From contig JAEUJW010000090.1 in NCBI GenBank assembly GCA_016793465.1, positions 186,001 through 250,000 on the forward strand: DNA of 64,000 nt, given 5' to 3'. Source of the stretch: Myxococcales bacterium. GTDB taxonomy: Bacteria; Myxococcota; Polyangia; Nannocystales; Nannocystaceae. A program made the translations under genes and the position numbers. Below are positions 9,552 to 17,050 of this stretch, one piece after another. Every line of letters begins with the position of its first letter. Position 1 is the stretch's first letter. The notes beneath the pieces are model-generated. The model saw nothing but the letters and a program-made list of their open reading frames with translations, did no database searches and had not been told where the DNA came from.

Positions 9552-10187
9552 GTGATCCCTGCGCTCCTGTTCCCCCCCGTCTGCCTCGGCTGCCGCCGCC
9601 TCCTCCGCCACGACCCCGGCCCCGCCGGCCTGCCGCTGTGCAGCGCCTGCCTGGCCGAGCACGTGCCGTTGCCGCCGGATCTGCGCCGGGTCGGCGGCCT
9701 CGAGGCCCTCCACGCCTACGACGGCCCGCTCGCCCGCGCCGTCACCGACCTCAAATTCGCCGGCGATGTCGCCCTCGCCGGGCCGCTCGGGCGGCTCCTG
9801 GCCGGGGCCGAGGCCTTCCGCCGGCCCTGGGATCGCGTCGTCCCGGTGCCCCTCCACCCCTGGCGGGCCGTCCTGCGCGGCTACAACCAGGCCGCCCTGC
9901 TGGCCCGCTGGGCGGTCGCCGCGGCCGGGTTCCAGCGGCCCGCGCTCGAGCCGCGGCTGCTCCGCCGCCTGCGCGCGACCCCGCCACAGACCGAGCTCGA
10001 CGGCCCCGCCCGCCGGCAGAACCTCGACGGCGCGATCGGCGTGCGCCGGACCGTCGACGGCCTGCGGGTCCTGGTCGTCGACGACGTCACGACCACCGGC
10101 GCCACCCTCGCGGCCTGCGTGGCCGCGCTGCGGGCCGCGGGCGCCGCCGAGGCCGCCGGACTTGCCCTGCTCCGCACCCTTGCGTAG
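9552..10187 (+). CDS. comF: ComF family phosphoribosyltransferase-like protein
   Basis: 211 residues from GTG 9552. The frame is open upstream to 9303, but family members begin just before the zinc-binding segment, which here is VIPALLFPPVCLGC. The N terminus has a Cys4 cluster (CLGC...CSAC). The type I phosphoribosyltransferase fold follows, with the PRPP-binding loop VLVVDDVTTTGATL near the C terminus and RGYNQAALLARW typical of ComF. In naturally competent bacteria ComF works with ComFA in uptake or processing of transforming DNA; elsewhere its role is unsettled. smpB begins 13 bases after the stop. Confidence 0.88.
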   Translation: MIPALLFPPVCLGCRRLLRHDPGPAGLPLCSACLAEHVPLPPDLRRVGGLEALHAYDGPLARAVTDLKFAGDVALAGPLGRLLAGAEAFRRPWDRVVPVPLHPWRAVLRGYNQAALLARWAVAAAGFQRPALEPRLLRRLRATPPQTELDGPARRQNLDGAIGVRRTVDGLRVLVVDDVTTTGATLAACVAALRAAGAAEAAGLALLRTLA

Positions 10188-10200
10188 CTTTCCCGCTCCC

Positions 10201-10674
10201 GTGAGCAAGCAGACCATCCAGGACGGCCACGCCTTCGTGCAGAACCGCCGCGCCATCTTCGAGTACGAGGTCCTCGAGCGCCACGAGGCCGGCCTCGAGC
10301 TCATGGGCAGCGAGGTCAAGTCGATCCGCGACGGCAAGTGCAGCCTCGCCGAGGCCTTCTGCCAGTTCAACGGCGCCGGCGAGCTGTTCCTCATCCAGGC
10401 CCACGTCGGCGAGTACCCGCTGGCCCACAGCCGCAACCACGTGCCGCTGCGCCAGCGCAAGGTGCTGATGCACCGCCGCGAGCTCGACCACCTGGCCGAG
10501 ATGGTCACGCAGGCCGGCCTCACCCTGATCCCCTTCGACCTCCACAGCCGCAAGGGCAAGATCAAGCTCGCGCTGGCGCTGTGCCGCGGCAAGAAGACCT
10601 ACGACAAGCGGGCGACGATCAAGGAGCGCGAGCAGAAGCGGGAGATCGACCGGGCGATCCGGGAGCGCTCGTGA
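10201..10674 (+). CDS. smpB: SsrA (tmRNA)-binding protein SmpB
   Basis: 157 residues, the normal SmpB length. The conserved series is complete: NRRAIFEYEVLERHEAGLEL, GSEVKSIRDGKCSLAEAF, HVGEYPLAHSRNHVPLRQRK, and the basic C-terminal tail GKKTYDKRATIKEREQKRE that enters the decoding centre. SmpB binds tmRNA and rescues stalled ribosomes by trans-translation. GTG 10201 follows a TAGCTT sequence formed partly by the comF stop. The stop region overlaps the next ATG (TGATG), so the downstream gene is probably coupled. No ssrA gene is seen in the window. Confidence 0.95.
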   Translation: MSKQTIQDGHAFVQNRRAIFEYEVLERHEAGLELMGSEVKSIRDGKCSLAEAFCQFNGAGELFLIQAHVGEYPLAHSRNHVPLRQRKVLMHRRELDHLAEMVTQAGLTLIPFDLHSRKGKIKLALALCRGKKTYDKRATIKEREQKREIDRAIRERS

Positions 10675-11780
10675 TGCACGGCCCGCACCTGCGCCTCGTC
10701 CCGCCCGGCGGCGACGCGCCCCCGCCGGTGCCCAGCGACGGCCTCCACGACCACGGCGACCCCCTCCGCGAGCTCGACGCGCTGCTCGCCGGCCCCCTCG
10801 CCGACGCGGCCTGCGCCCGCCTCGCCGAGCTCGCCGCCCTCGTCCCCGGGCGCCAGCGGGCCGCCGCCGCCCACCTCGGCGCCACCGCCAGCGGCGCCGC
10901 CGTCGACGCCCTGCTCGCCCTCGCCGCCCGCCCCGACCCCGACGCCCGCCCGGTGCCCGGCGTGCTCGAGGCCCTGACCCGCTGCCTCGCCCGCGGCGTC
11001 ACCCGCCGCTTCCCCCCGCTGGCCCTCGTCGATCGCGCGCGCGACCTGTCCGTCAGGCCGGGCCAGCATCACCTCAGCGACCTGTCCGCCAGGCCAGGTC
11101 CCGACGACTCCCTCGACCTGTCCCCGAGGCCAGGCCCCGCCGGCCCCCTCGACCTGTCCCCGAGGCCAGGCCCCGTCGCCCCCCTCGACCTGGCCCCGAG
11201 GCCAGGCCCCGTCGCCCCCCTCGACCTGTCCGCGAGGCCAGGCCCCGCCGGCTCCCTCGACCTGTTTGAAGGGCCAGGCCCTGGCGCCCCTCGCCGCGCA
11301 GGCGCCCGACCGCCGACCACCGACGGCCCGCGCCTCCCGCCGCGCCGCCCGGGCGCCCCGCCGCTGGCCGCCGAGGGCCCGTCCGCCGCGACCGACGCCC
11401 CGCGGGTGCTCGCCCTCGACTTCCGCAGCTCGCGGACCCGCAGCTTCCCCGACCTCGTGCGCCGCGCCCAGGCCGTCGCCGACGTCGCCCGCGCCTGCGC
11501 CGTGTTCGAGACCCTCGCCGTCGTCGACCGCCCCGGCGATCGCCAGCACTACCGCCTCGCCGTGTGGCAAGGTCGCGCCCCCGCGGCCGCCGTCGCCGCG
11601 GCCCTGCGCGCCGCCCACCTCGACCTCACCTGGCTGCACGCCCGCCTCGTGCGCCTGCGCGGCACCCGGCTGTGGCTCAACGGCTGGAGCTTCGCCGACG
11701 ACCACCCCATCGGCCCGGCCGCCCAGGCCCACCTCCTGCAAGCCTGGCTGCGCTGGGCCGAGCAGGAGCCCGCGCCGTGA
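10674..11780 (+). CDS. Unrecognised protein with seven 12-residue RPGP repeats
   Basis: 368 residues; no family recognised. An Ala-rich helical N-terminal part (~1-120) and a distinct C-terminal part (~240-368, with VLALDFRSSRTRSFPDLVRR and GTRLWLNGWSFADDHPIG) are separated by seven near-identical 12-residue units, for example DLSPRPGPAGPL and DLSARPGPAGSL, encoded by 36-bp DNA repeats at about 11043-11285. Each unit contains the inverted-repeat core CCTGTCC...GGCCAGG. ATG 10674 overlaps the smpB stop. The stop overlaps the GTG of the AAA ATPase gene (GTGA), so the two probably work together. Confidence 0.7.
   Translation: MHGPHLRLVPPGGDAPPPVPSDGLHDHGDPLRELDALLAGPLADAACARLAELAALVPGRQRAAAAHLGATASGAAVDALLALAARPDPDARPVPGVLEALTRCLARGVTRRFPPLALVDRARDLSVRPGQHHLSDLSARPGPDDSLDLSPRPGPAGPLDLSPRPGPVAPLDLAPRPGPVAPLDLSARPGPAGSLDLFEGPGPGAPRRAGARPPTTDGPRLPPRRPGAPPLAAEGPSAATDAPRVLALDFRSSRTRSFPDLVRRAQAVADVARACAVFETLAVVDRPGDRQHYRLAVWQGRAPAAAVAAALRAAHLDLTWLHARLVRLRGTRLWLNGWSFADDHPIGPAAQAHLLQAWLRWAEQEPAP
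11043..11290 (+). repeat. Seven tandem 36-bp repeats inside a reading frame
   Basis: Units begin CGACCTGTCC and contain GGCCAGGCC, making each an imperfect inverted repeat. The period of 36 bp keeps the frame and encodes 12-residue DLSxRPGPxxxL units. The last unit has diverged (DLFEGPGPGAPR). Confidence 0.85.
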
Positions 11781-13462
11781 ACCTCGCCCCGCTGGCCCGC
11801 AGCCTGCGCGCGGGCGCCCGCGGCCTGCTCCTCCGCACCGATGACGAGGCCCGCGCCGTCGCCCTGCTCGAGGACCTCGGCGCCGAGCTCGGCTGGCCCG
11901 TGCACACCTGGTCCCTCGCCGCCGGCCGCGACGGCGCCGGCACCCCCACCGCTTTGCCCGCGCTGCTGCGCGAGCTCGCCGAGCGCACGACCGCCGCGCT
12001 GTGGCTGCTCCTCGATCCCCCCGCCGATCCGCTGGCCGCCCGCGCCCTCCGCGAGCTGGCCCAGTCCGACGGCCCCGGCCCCGCCGTCGTCGTCGTCGGC
12101 GAGCCCGCCCCCGCCCTCGCCGCCATCCCCGAGCTCGCCGACCACACCCTCGCCCCGCCCGAGCTCGCCGCCCTCGCCGAGCTCGCCGACGCCGCCCTCC
12201 GCCTGTCCCCCGGGACAGCCCAACTGTCCCCCGGGCCAGCCCACCTGTCCCCCGGGACACCCCACCCGCCCGCGCAGCCTCACCTGTCCCCCGGGCCATC
12301 CGACCTGCCCTTCGGGCCAGCCCACCCCTCCGCGCACTCCCACCTGTCCCCCGGGACAGCCTACCCCTCCGCGCACTCCCACCTGTCCCCCGGGCCAGCT
12401 CACCCCTCCGCGCCATCCGACCTGACTCACAGGCCAGCCCACCTGTCCCCCGGGCCAGCCGATCCGCCCGCCGTCCGCCTCGCCCGCCTCGCCCTCGGCC
12501 TGCCCGCGCACGCCGCCCGCCGCCTGCTGCGCGAGGCCGTGCTGGCCGGCGGCGGCGACCTCGATCGCGCCGCCGCCCACCTCGCCGCCGGCAAGGCCGC
12601 CGCCCTCCACCGCGGCGCCCTGCTCGAGCTCGCCGACCCCGCGCCGCCGTCCGCGCTCGGCGGCCTCGCCGACATGAAGCGCTGGCTCGATCGCCGGGCC
12701 CTCGCGCTCCACCCGTCGGCGCGGGCCGCCGCCATCCCCGACCCGCGCGGCGTGCTGCTCGTCGGCGTGCAGGGCTGCGGCAAGAGCCTCGCCGCCCGCG
12801 TGTGCGCCGGCCAGCTCGGCCTCCCGCTCGTGCGCCTCGAGCCCGGCCGGCTGTTCGGCGGCACCGTCGGCGAGAGCGAGGCCAACCTCCGCCGGGCCCT
12901 CGCCGCCGCCGACCGCCTGGCCCCGGTGGTGCTGTGGATCGACGAGATCGACAAGGGCCTGCTCGGCAGCGACGGCGCGGCCAGCGACGCCGGCACCGCG
13001 GCCCGCGTGCTCGGCGGCCTGCTGTTCTGGCTGCAGGAGCGCGCGCGTCCGGTGTTCGTCGTCGCCACCGCCAACCGCGTCGACGGCCTCCCGCCCGAGC
13101 TGCTGCGCCGCGGTCGCCTCGACGAGATCTTCTTCGTCGACCTCCCCGACCCCGACGAGCGCGCCGCCATCCTCGCCATCCACCTGCTCGACCTGCCCGC
13201 GCGCCAGCTCGGCCGCGCCCCCGCGCTCGCCGACCCCGCCCCCGCCTTCCTCGCGCTCGCCCGCGGCGCCGACGGCTTCAGCGGCGCCGAGCTGGCCGGC
13301 GCGCTCGTCGAGGCCCGCCTCGACGCCTTCGCCGAGGCCCGCCCGCTCGCCGCCGCCGACCTCGCCCGCGCCCTCGCCGTCACCGTCCCGCTCAGCCGCA
13401 GCCGCGCCCCCGCGCTCACCGACCTCCGCGCCTGGGCCGCCACCTACGCCCGCAAGGCCTGA
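11777..13462 (+). CDS. Ycf46-like AAA+ ATPase with repeat-expanded linker
   Basis: 561 residues from GTG 11777. The N-terminal domain (~1-140) has the Ycf46 arrangement ([12 protein letters not shown], then VHTWSL). The AAA+ module (~290-520) has Walker A GVQGCGKS (Lys336), Walker [12 protein letters not shown] (Asp389, Glu390), sensor-1 [12 protein letters not shown] and the arginine-finger segment [21 protein letters not shown], matching the plastid/cyanobacterial Ycf46 family closely. Residues ~142-231 are a Pro/Ser/His linker of LSPG repeats encoded by palindromic DNA. Family members are predicted ATP-driven remodellers without a settled substrate. A DUF1257/Ycf35 gene follows nearby. Confidence 0.85.
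   Translation: MNLAPLARSLRAGARGLLLRTDDEARAVALLEDLGAELGWPVHTWSLAAGRDGAGTPTALPALLRELAERTTAALWLLLDPPADPLAARALRELAQSDGPGPAVVVVGEPAPALAAIPELADHTLAPPELAALAELADAALRLSPGTAQLSPGPAHLSPGTPHPPAQPHLSPGPSDLPFGPAHPSAHSHLSPGTAYPSAHSHLSPGPAHPSAPSDLTHRPAHLSPGPADPPAVRLARLALGLPAHAARRLLREAVLAGGGDLDRAAAHLAAGKAAALHRGALLELADPAPPSALGGLADMKRWLDRRALALHPSARAAAIPDPRGVLLVGVQGCGKSLAARVCAGQLGLPLVRLEPGRLFGGTVGESEANLRRALAAADRLAPVVLWIDEIDKGLLGSDGAASDAGTAARVLGGLLFWLQERARPVFVVATANRVDGLPPELLRRGRLDEIFFVDLPDPDERAAILAIHLLDLPARQLGRAPALADPAPAFLALARGADGFSGAELAGALVEARLDAFAEARPLAAADLARALAVTVPLSRSRAPALTDLRAWAATYARKA
12202..12460 (+). repeat. Cluster of ~10 palindromic CCTGTCCCCCGGG(A/C)CAG units inside a gene
   Basis: Roughly ten copies of a near-palindrome, half-sites CTGTCCC and GGGACAG with variants, spaced irregularly by short Pro/His/Ser-coding stretches. 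They encode LSPGT or LSPGP in the linker of the Ycf46-like protein. The same unit occurs outside coding sequence at 13469-13485. Confidence 0.85.
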
Positions 13463-13468
13463 TTCGAA

Positions 13469-13485
13469 CCTGTCCCCCGGGACAG
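13469..13485. repeat. Intergenic copy of the TGTCCC/GGGACA palindrome
   Basis: CCTGTCCCCCGGGACAG lies 7 bases after the stop of the AAA gene, identical to the intragenic units. It may also form a 3' hairpin. Confidence 0.75.
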
Positions 13486-13503
13486 CCAGCGGCGCCCGGG
13501 CGC

Positions 13504-13569
13504 GCCGACGCGTCCTCGATCTGCCCCACGTCGCTGCCCCGCCGACGCGTCCTCGATCTGCCCCACGTC
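13504..13569. repeat. Exact 29-bp direct repeat
   Basis: Two identical 29-bp copies at 13504-13532 and 13541-13569 (each starts GCCGACGCGTCC and ends CCCCACGTC), period 37 bp, in the 202-bp gap before the small zinc-ribbon gene. Confidence 0.8.
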
Positions 13570-13649
13570 ACGCGCCATCGATCGGCCCGCGCCGCCGCCC
13601 CGGGCAGCCGCCGATTCGCCGCGAACTTGGCGGCGATCTCCCCCGCTGC

Positions 13650-13655
13650 TACGGT
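13650..13655 (+). promoter_or_regulatory. -10-like element for the zinc-ribbon gene
   Basis: TACGGT ends 9 bases before ATG 13665 with no ribosome-binding site between, in a region with no upstream gene in the same transcript. Confidence 0.35.
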
Positions 13656-13664
13656 CCGCCGCCC

Positions 13665-13850
13665 ATGCGTCGAGCCACCCGCGCCACCCCCGGCCAGCTC
13701 GAGCTCCCCGGGCTGCCCGCGGATCCGACCCCCGACGTGCCGGAGCCGCAGCGCGCCGCGGCCTGCGCCCGCTGCGGCTGGTACCGTGCGCCCGCCGAGG
13801 CCTGCCCCGTGTGTCGGCACGCCCCGGCGCGGCCGGATCGCCCGCGATGA
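13665..13850 (+). CDS. Small zinc-ribbon protein
   Basis: 61 residues. The C-terminal half carries two CxxC knuckles (CARCGWYRAPAEACPVCRH), typical of a zinc ribbon; the N-terminal half is Pro-rich. Its stop overlaps the next ATG (ATGA), and it follows the Ycf46-like gene on the same strand. The function is unknown; position suggests an accessory to the Ycf46/Ycf35 pair. Confidence 0.7.
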   Translation: MRRATRATPGQLELPGLPADPTPDVPEPQRAAACARCGWYRAPAEACPVCRHAPARPDRPR

Positions 13851-14242
13851 GCCGCTACCAGCGCCTGGGGCTGGCCCCGCTGACCCGCGAAGAGCTCGCC
13901 GCCGGCCTCGCCGAGCTCGGCCTCGTCGCCGAGTTCGCCGCCGGCGATCCGCTCGAGCTGACCGGCAGCCTCGAGTGCGCCGGTGAGCCGGTCGACGTGC
14001 GCCTCCCGGCGGCCCTCGGCGCCGTCGAGGACTTCGGCTTCCTGCTGAGCCCGCCGGCCCTCGTGTGCGGCGAGTACGACCGCGCCCTGCTCGAGCGGCG
14101 CCTGGTCGCCCCGCTGACCCAGGCCGTCGCCCTCGCGCGCGCCCGCGCCGCCGCCGCCGCCGCCGGCCTCGCGGTCGACGAACAGGTGGCCGCCGACGGC
14201 ACCCGCCGGCTCACGCTCTCGCTCCGGCCTGCGCGCGAGTAA
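13847..14242 (+). CDS. DUF1257 (Ycf35) family protein
   Basis: 131 residues from ATG 13847, which overlaps the previous stop. It starts MSRYQRLGLAPLTREELAAG with LAELGL, then VEDFGFLL, CGEYDRALLERRL and ADGTRRLTLSL at the end. This is the DUF1257 pattern seen in Ycf35: an MSxF/Y start, a DLGF-like motif, an EYDR motif and a DGTxRLxL terminus. Family function is unknown. The frame extends upstream to 13811, but the coupled ATG gives the family start. Proximity to a Ycf46-like ATPase recalls the Ycf35/Ycf46 pair of algal plastids. Confidence 0.75.
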   Translation: MSRYQRLGLAPLTREELAAGLAELGLVAEFAAGDPLELTGSLECAGEPVDVRLPAALGAVEDFGFLLSPPALVCGEYDRALLERRLVAPLTQAVALARARAAAAAAGLAVDEQVAADGTRRLTLSLRPARE

Positions 14243-14284
14243 CATCGGATCCACCCTCGCGTTGCCGACGTAACGAGGATCCCC

Positions 14285-15004
14285 ATGCCGACCAAGCAGC
14301 CCACCCCCGCCGTCGCCGACGCGATGACCCGGCGCAGCTTCATCTCCCGCGCCGCCTCGGGCACGGCCGTCGCCGCCCTCGGAGGCGGCGGCCTCTACGT
14401 CCTCAGCGACCCCCTGACCCGCGAGGCCCAGGCCATGACCCTCGACGACGGCCGCCCGCGCCTCCCGCCCGGCCAGCGCCTGCTCGAGGCCCTGCGCCCG
14501 ATGGGCGGCACCCCCGGCTCGCCGAGCGTCAGCGACTTTCGCCTGCAGATCCACGGCGAGGTCGAGCGCCCGACCACGCTCGACTGGGCCGGCCTGCTCG
14601 CGCTCACCCAGACCGAGCTCTACACCGACGTGCACTGCGTCACCGGCTGGTCGATGTTCGACGCCCACTTTAAAGGCGTGCGCGTCAAGGACCTCGCCGA
14701 CATCGTCGGCGTCAAGAAGACCGCCCGCCACGTCGTGTTCGAGGCCGCCGCCGGCTACACCGCCAACGTCCGCCTCGCCGAGGCCCTCGCGCCCGACGTG
14801 CTGGTCGCCCACCGCCTCGACGACAAGCCGCTCCCGCGCACCCACGGCGCCCCCGTCCGCGCCGTCGTCCCGCGCCTGTACTTCTGGAAGTCGCCGAAGT
14901 GGCTGACCGGCATCAAGTTCGTGGCCCGCGACGAGCCCGGCTACTGGGAGACCCGCGGCTACCACAACCACGCCGACCCCTGGCTCGAGGAGCGCTACGG
15001 CTGA
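14285..15004 (+). CDS. Tat-exported sulfite-oxidase-family molybdopterin enzyme (MsrP-like)
   Basis: 239 residues. The N terminus has a twin-arginine signal (MTRRSFISRAASG, then a hydrophobic stretch), so it is exported folded with cofactor. The domain is the oxidoreductase molybdopterin-binding fold: VSDFRLQIHGEVERPTTLDW, Cys118 in TDVHCVTGWSMFD as the expected Mo ligand, HGAPVRAVVPRLYFWKSPKW, and a terminal GYWETRGYHNHADPW. MsrP reduces oxidised Met in periplasmic proteins; other members have other substrates. AGGA at 14276-14279 precedes ATG 14285. The membrane gene 43 bases downstream is a plausible electron-transfer partner. Confidence 0.85.
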   Translation: MPTKQPTPAVADAMTRRSFISRAASGTAVAALGGGGLYVLSDPLTREAQAMTLDDGRPRLPPGQRLLEALRPMGGTPGSPSVSDFRLQIHGEVERPTTLDWAGLLALTQTELYTDVHCVTGWSMFDAHFKGVRVKDLADIVGVKKTARHVVFEAAAGYTANVRLAEALAPDVLVAHRLDDKPLPRTHGAPVRAVVPRLYFWKSPKWLTGIKFVARDEPGYWETRGYHNHADPWLEERYG

Positions 15005-15035
15005 TCCGCGGTAACCCCGGCGCGCCCGCCCGCGT

Positions 15036-15041
15036 TACCCT
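15036..15041 (+). promoter_or_regulatory. -10-like element for the PepSY-type membrane gene
   Basis: TACCCT ends exactly 6 bases before ATG 15048, so a start site at normal spacing would coincide with the A of the ATG (leaderless). Confidence 0.45.
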
Positions 15042-15047
15042 CGCCGC

Positions 15048-15635
15048 ATGACCGCCGCCCCGAACCGTCGCACCCTCATGACGCGCGCGCGCCCGTGGCT
15101 GCGCGCCCTCCACCGCGACCTCGGCTACCTCGCCGTCGGCCTGACCTTCGTCTACGCCCTGTCCGGCATCGCCGTCAACCACATCGCCGACTGGGACCCC
15201 AACTTCCACAACTACGAGGCGACCCACCAGCTCGCCGTCCCGCTGCCCGCCGACGATCGGGCCGTCGCCGACAAACTGCTCGCGAGCCTCGCCATCACCG
15301 ACGAGCCGACCGAGGTCTACCGCAGCGACACCGCCGAGGTCTCGGTACTGCTCGACGGCCGCACCTTCCACGTCAACACCGACACCGGCGCCGTGCTCGA
15401 GGACGGCTCGCAGCCCCGCTTCCTGCTGCGCGTCGCCAACTGGCTGCACCTCAACCGCGGCAAGAAGGCCTGGACCTACATCGCCGACGGCTACGCCGGC
15501 TTCCTGCTGCTGCTCGCCGTCACCGGCCTGTTCATGCTGCCCGGTCGCAAGGGCCTGATCGGCCGCGGCGGCCTGCTGGTCGCCCTCGGCGTCGCCCTGC
15601 CGATCGCCTACGTCACCCTCTCGGGCGGCCCCTGA
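15048..15635 (+). CDS. PepSY-associated TM-helix membrane protein
   Basis: 195 residues. The first helix LHRDLGYLAVGLTFVYALSG ends in HIADWDPNFHNY; a periplasmic loop of ~90 residues contains a short PepSY-like strand set (AEVSVLLDGRTFHVNTDTG). The second helix pair starts LHLNRGKKAWTYIADGYAGF, and a third helix ends the protein. This is the layout of PepSY-associated TM proteins; the His residues at the helix starts could bind haem. Following a molybdopterin oxidoreductase, it is a candidate quinone- or haem-linked electron donor, analogous to MsrQ though not homologous to it by eye. Confidence 0.7.
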   Translation: MTAAPNRRTLMTRARPWLRALHRDLGYLAVGLTFVYALSGIAVNHIADWDPNFHNYEATHQLAVPLPADDRAVADKLLASLAITDEPTEVYRSDTAEVSVLLDGRTFHVNTDTGAVLEDGSQPRFLLRVANWLHLNRGKKAWTYIADGYAGFLLLLAVTGLFMLPGRKGLIGRGGLLVALGVALPIAYVTLSGGP

Positions 15636-15639
15636 TCGC

Positions 15640-16446
15640 TCACGCCCGCGGCGCGTCGAGCCGCTCGTGCAGGAACGCCAGCGTGCGCTGCAGCGCCAGC
15701 TCGGTCGGGTGCCCCGCCTCGCGCACCAGGTCGACCGTCAGCACGCTGTGCGCGCCCTTCTTGATGCCGTGCGGGTTGCCCGGCGACGAGTCGATCTCGA
15801 TGGCCACGAAGCCCTGCTTCAGCTCGCGGCGCAGCGTCTCGAAGCGCTCGCGCGGGACCTTCGCGTCGGCCGTGAAGCACAGCCCGAGCACCTTGTAGTC
15901 CTCGGTCTCGACGCGCTTGCGGATGGTCCGCAGCTCGCCGTCCGACACCGCCAGCGCCGCGCGGCGCTCCTGGCTGGTCGGCAGCGGCAGCGCCGGTTGT
16001 GACAGTACGGGCGCCATCATCGCCGGCTCGACCGCCAGCGACAGCGCGAAGTTGCCGGTCAGACACATGCCGACGGCCCCGAGCCCGCGCCCGCCGAGCT
16101 CGGCGTGGACGTCGCGGGCCAGCGCGCGCAGCCACTCGGTCACCGGGCTCGACTCGTGGGCCGCGAGCAGCTTGAACTCCTTCGAAACGCACAGCTTCAG
16201 CATCGTGCCGGCCGCGTAGGCGCCGGTCGCGGGCCTGCCGGTGGTGCCGAACAATTCGGGCAAGAACACCGTGAACCCCGAGTCGACGAGGATATTGGCG
16301 AAGTCGATCACGCCCGGATGGATGCCCGGCACCTCGGTGATGACGATGACCCCGGGTCCGGAGCCCTTGCGGAACACCCTCTTGGTCGCCCCTTCGTACG
16401 TGAACTCGCGCTCGCTGAAGCCCGGAATACCCATGGAGCTCAACAT
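15640..16446 (-). CDS. Dienelactone hydrolase family protein
   Basis: 268 residues from ATG 16446, preferred because AGGTGA lies 8 bases upstream; the frame extends to a TTG at 16491. This is an alpha/beta hydrolase of the dienelactone hydrolase family: IVITEVPGIHPGVIDFANIL near the N terminus, nucleophile Cys128 in GAVGMCLTGNFAL, and a C-terminal catalytic His in KKGAHSVLT. Such enzymes hydrolyse lactones or small esters in the cytoplasm. It converges with the PepSY membrane gene four bases away and is divergent from the small membrane protein at 16504. Confidence 0.85.
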   Translation of the reverse strand: MLSSMGIPGFSEREFTYEGATKRVFRKGSGPGVIVITEVPGIHPGVIDFANILVDSGFTVFLPELFGTTGRPATGAYAAGTMLKLCVSKEFKLLAAHESSPVTEWLRALARDVHAELGGRGLGAVGMCLTGNFALSLAVEPAMMAPVLSQPALPLPTSQERRAALAVSDGELRTIRKRVETEDYKVLGLCFTADAKVPRERFETLRRELKQGFVAIEIDSSPGNPHGIKKGAHSVLTVDLVREAGHPTELALQRTLAFLHERLDAPRA

Positions 16447-16503
16447 ATCCGGGATCACCTGCGGCTTGTCAAACGCCGCGTGCACAGGCAACGTTCACGC
16501 GCC

Positions 16504-16866
16504 ATGCCGGTCCAGTACTACGTCGTCCTCCACGTCCTCGGCATCATCCTCACGTTTATGGCCCTCGGCGCCGCCGCGCTCCACGCCGCGAACGGCGGCA
16601 CGCGTGAGACCAACCCGGGACGTAAGCTCGTCGCCGCCGTGCACGGCGTCGGGCTCCTGCTCATCCTGGTCGCCGGCTTCGGCATGCTCGCCAAGAAGTT
16701 CGGCGGCGGCCTGCCCGGCTGGGTCCACCCCAAGCTGCTCATCTGGCTGCTCCTCGGCGCCGCGCCGGTCCTCATCGCCCGCAAACCCGGTTCTGCGCGG
16801 CTCATGTGGATCCTGCTGCCGCTGCTCGGCGCGGTCGCGGCCTACCTCGGCGTCAACCACCCGTGA
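16504..16866 (+). CDS. Small four-helix integral membrane protein
   Basis: 120 residues, almost entirely hydrophobic, with four predicted helices (YYVVLHVLGIILTFMALGAA; LVAAVHGVGLLLILVAGFGM; LLIWLLLGAAPVLIA; LMWILLPLLGAVAAYLGV). It resembles small SirB-like or DUF-type inner-membrane proteins, with a conserved His near the start. No function assigned. It is divergent from the dienelactone hydrolase gene. Confidence 0.7.
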   Translation: MPVQYYVVLHVLGIILTFMALGAAALHAANGGTRETNPGRKLVAAVHGVGLLLILVAGFGMLAKKFGGGLPGWVHPKLLIWLLLGAAPVLIARKPGSARLMWILLPLLGAVAAYLGVNHP

Positions 16867-17050
16867 CCGCGGGCGCCCGCGCCGCGAGCGAGGCGAGCCC
16901 GCCTCGCTCCAGGTCCTCGCGGCGTGACGGCGCGCCGCCCCCGGACCACCCCGCAGAAATCACCGCGCCTGCATTTGTTGGCGGCGACCATGTGCCACCG
17001 CTGCGCGCGCCGCTCGGAGCCACGCGCATCCGCCGACGATCGCCCCGCCC

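Noticed and set aside
11043..12460. CRISPR-like repeats
   Set aside because: Repeats are in frame within protein genes and the intervening sequence is repetitive too.
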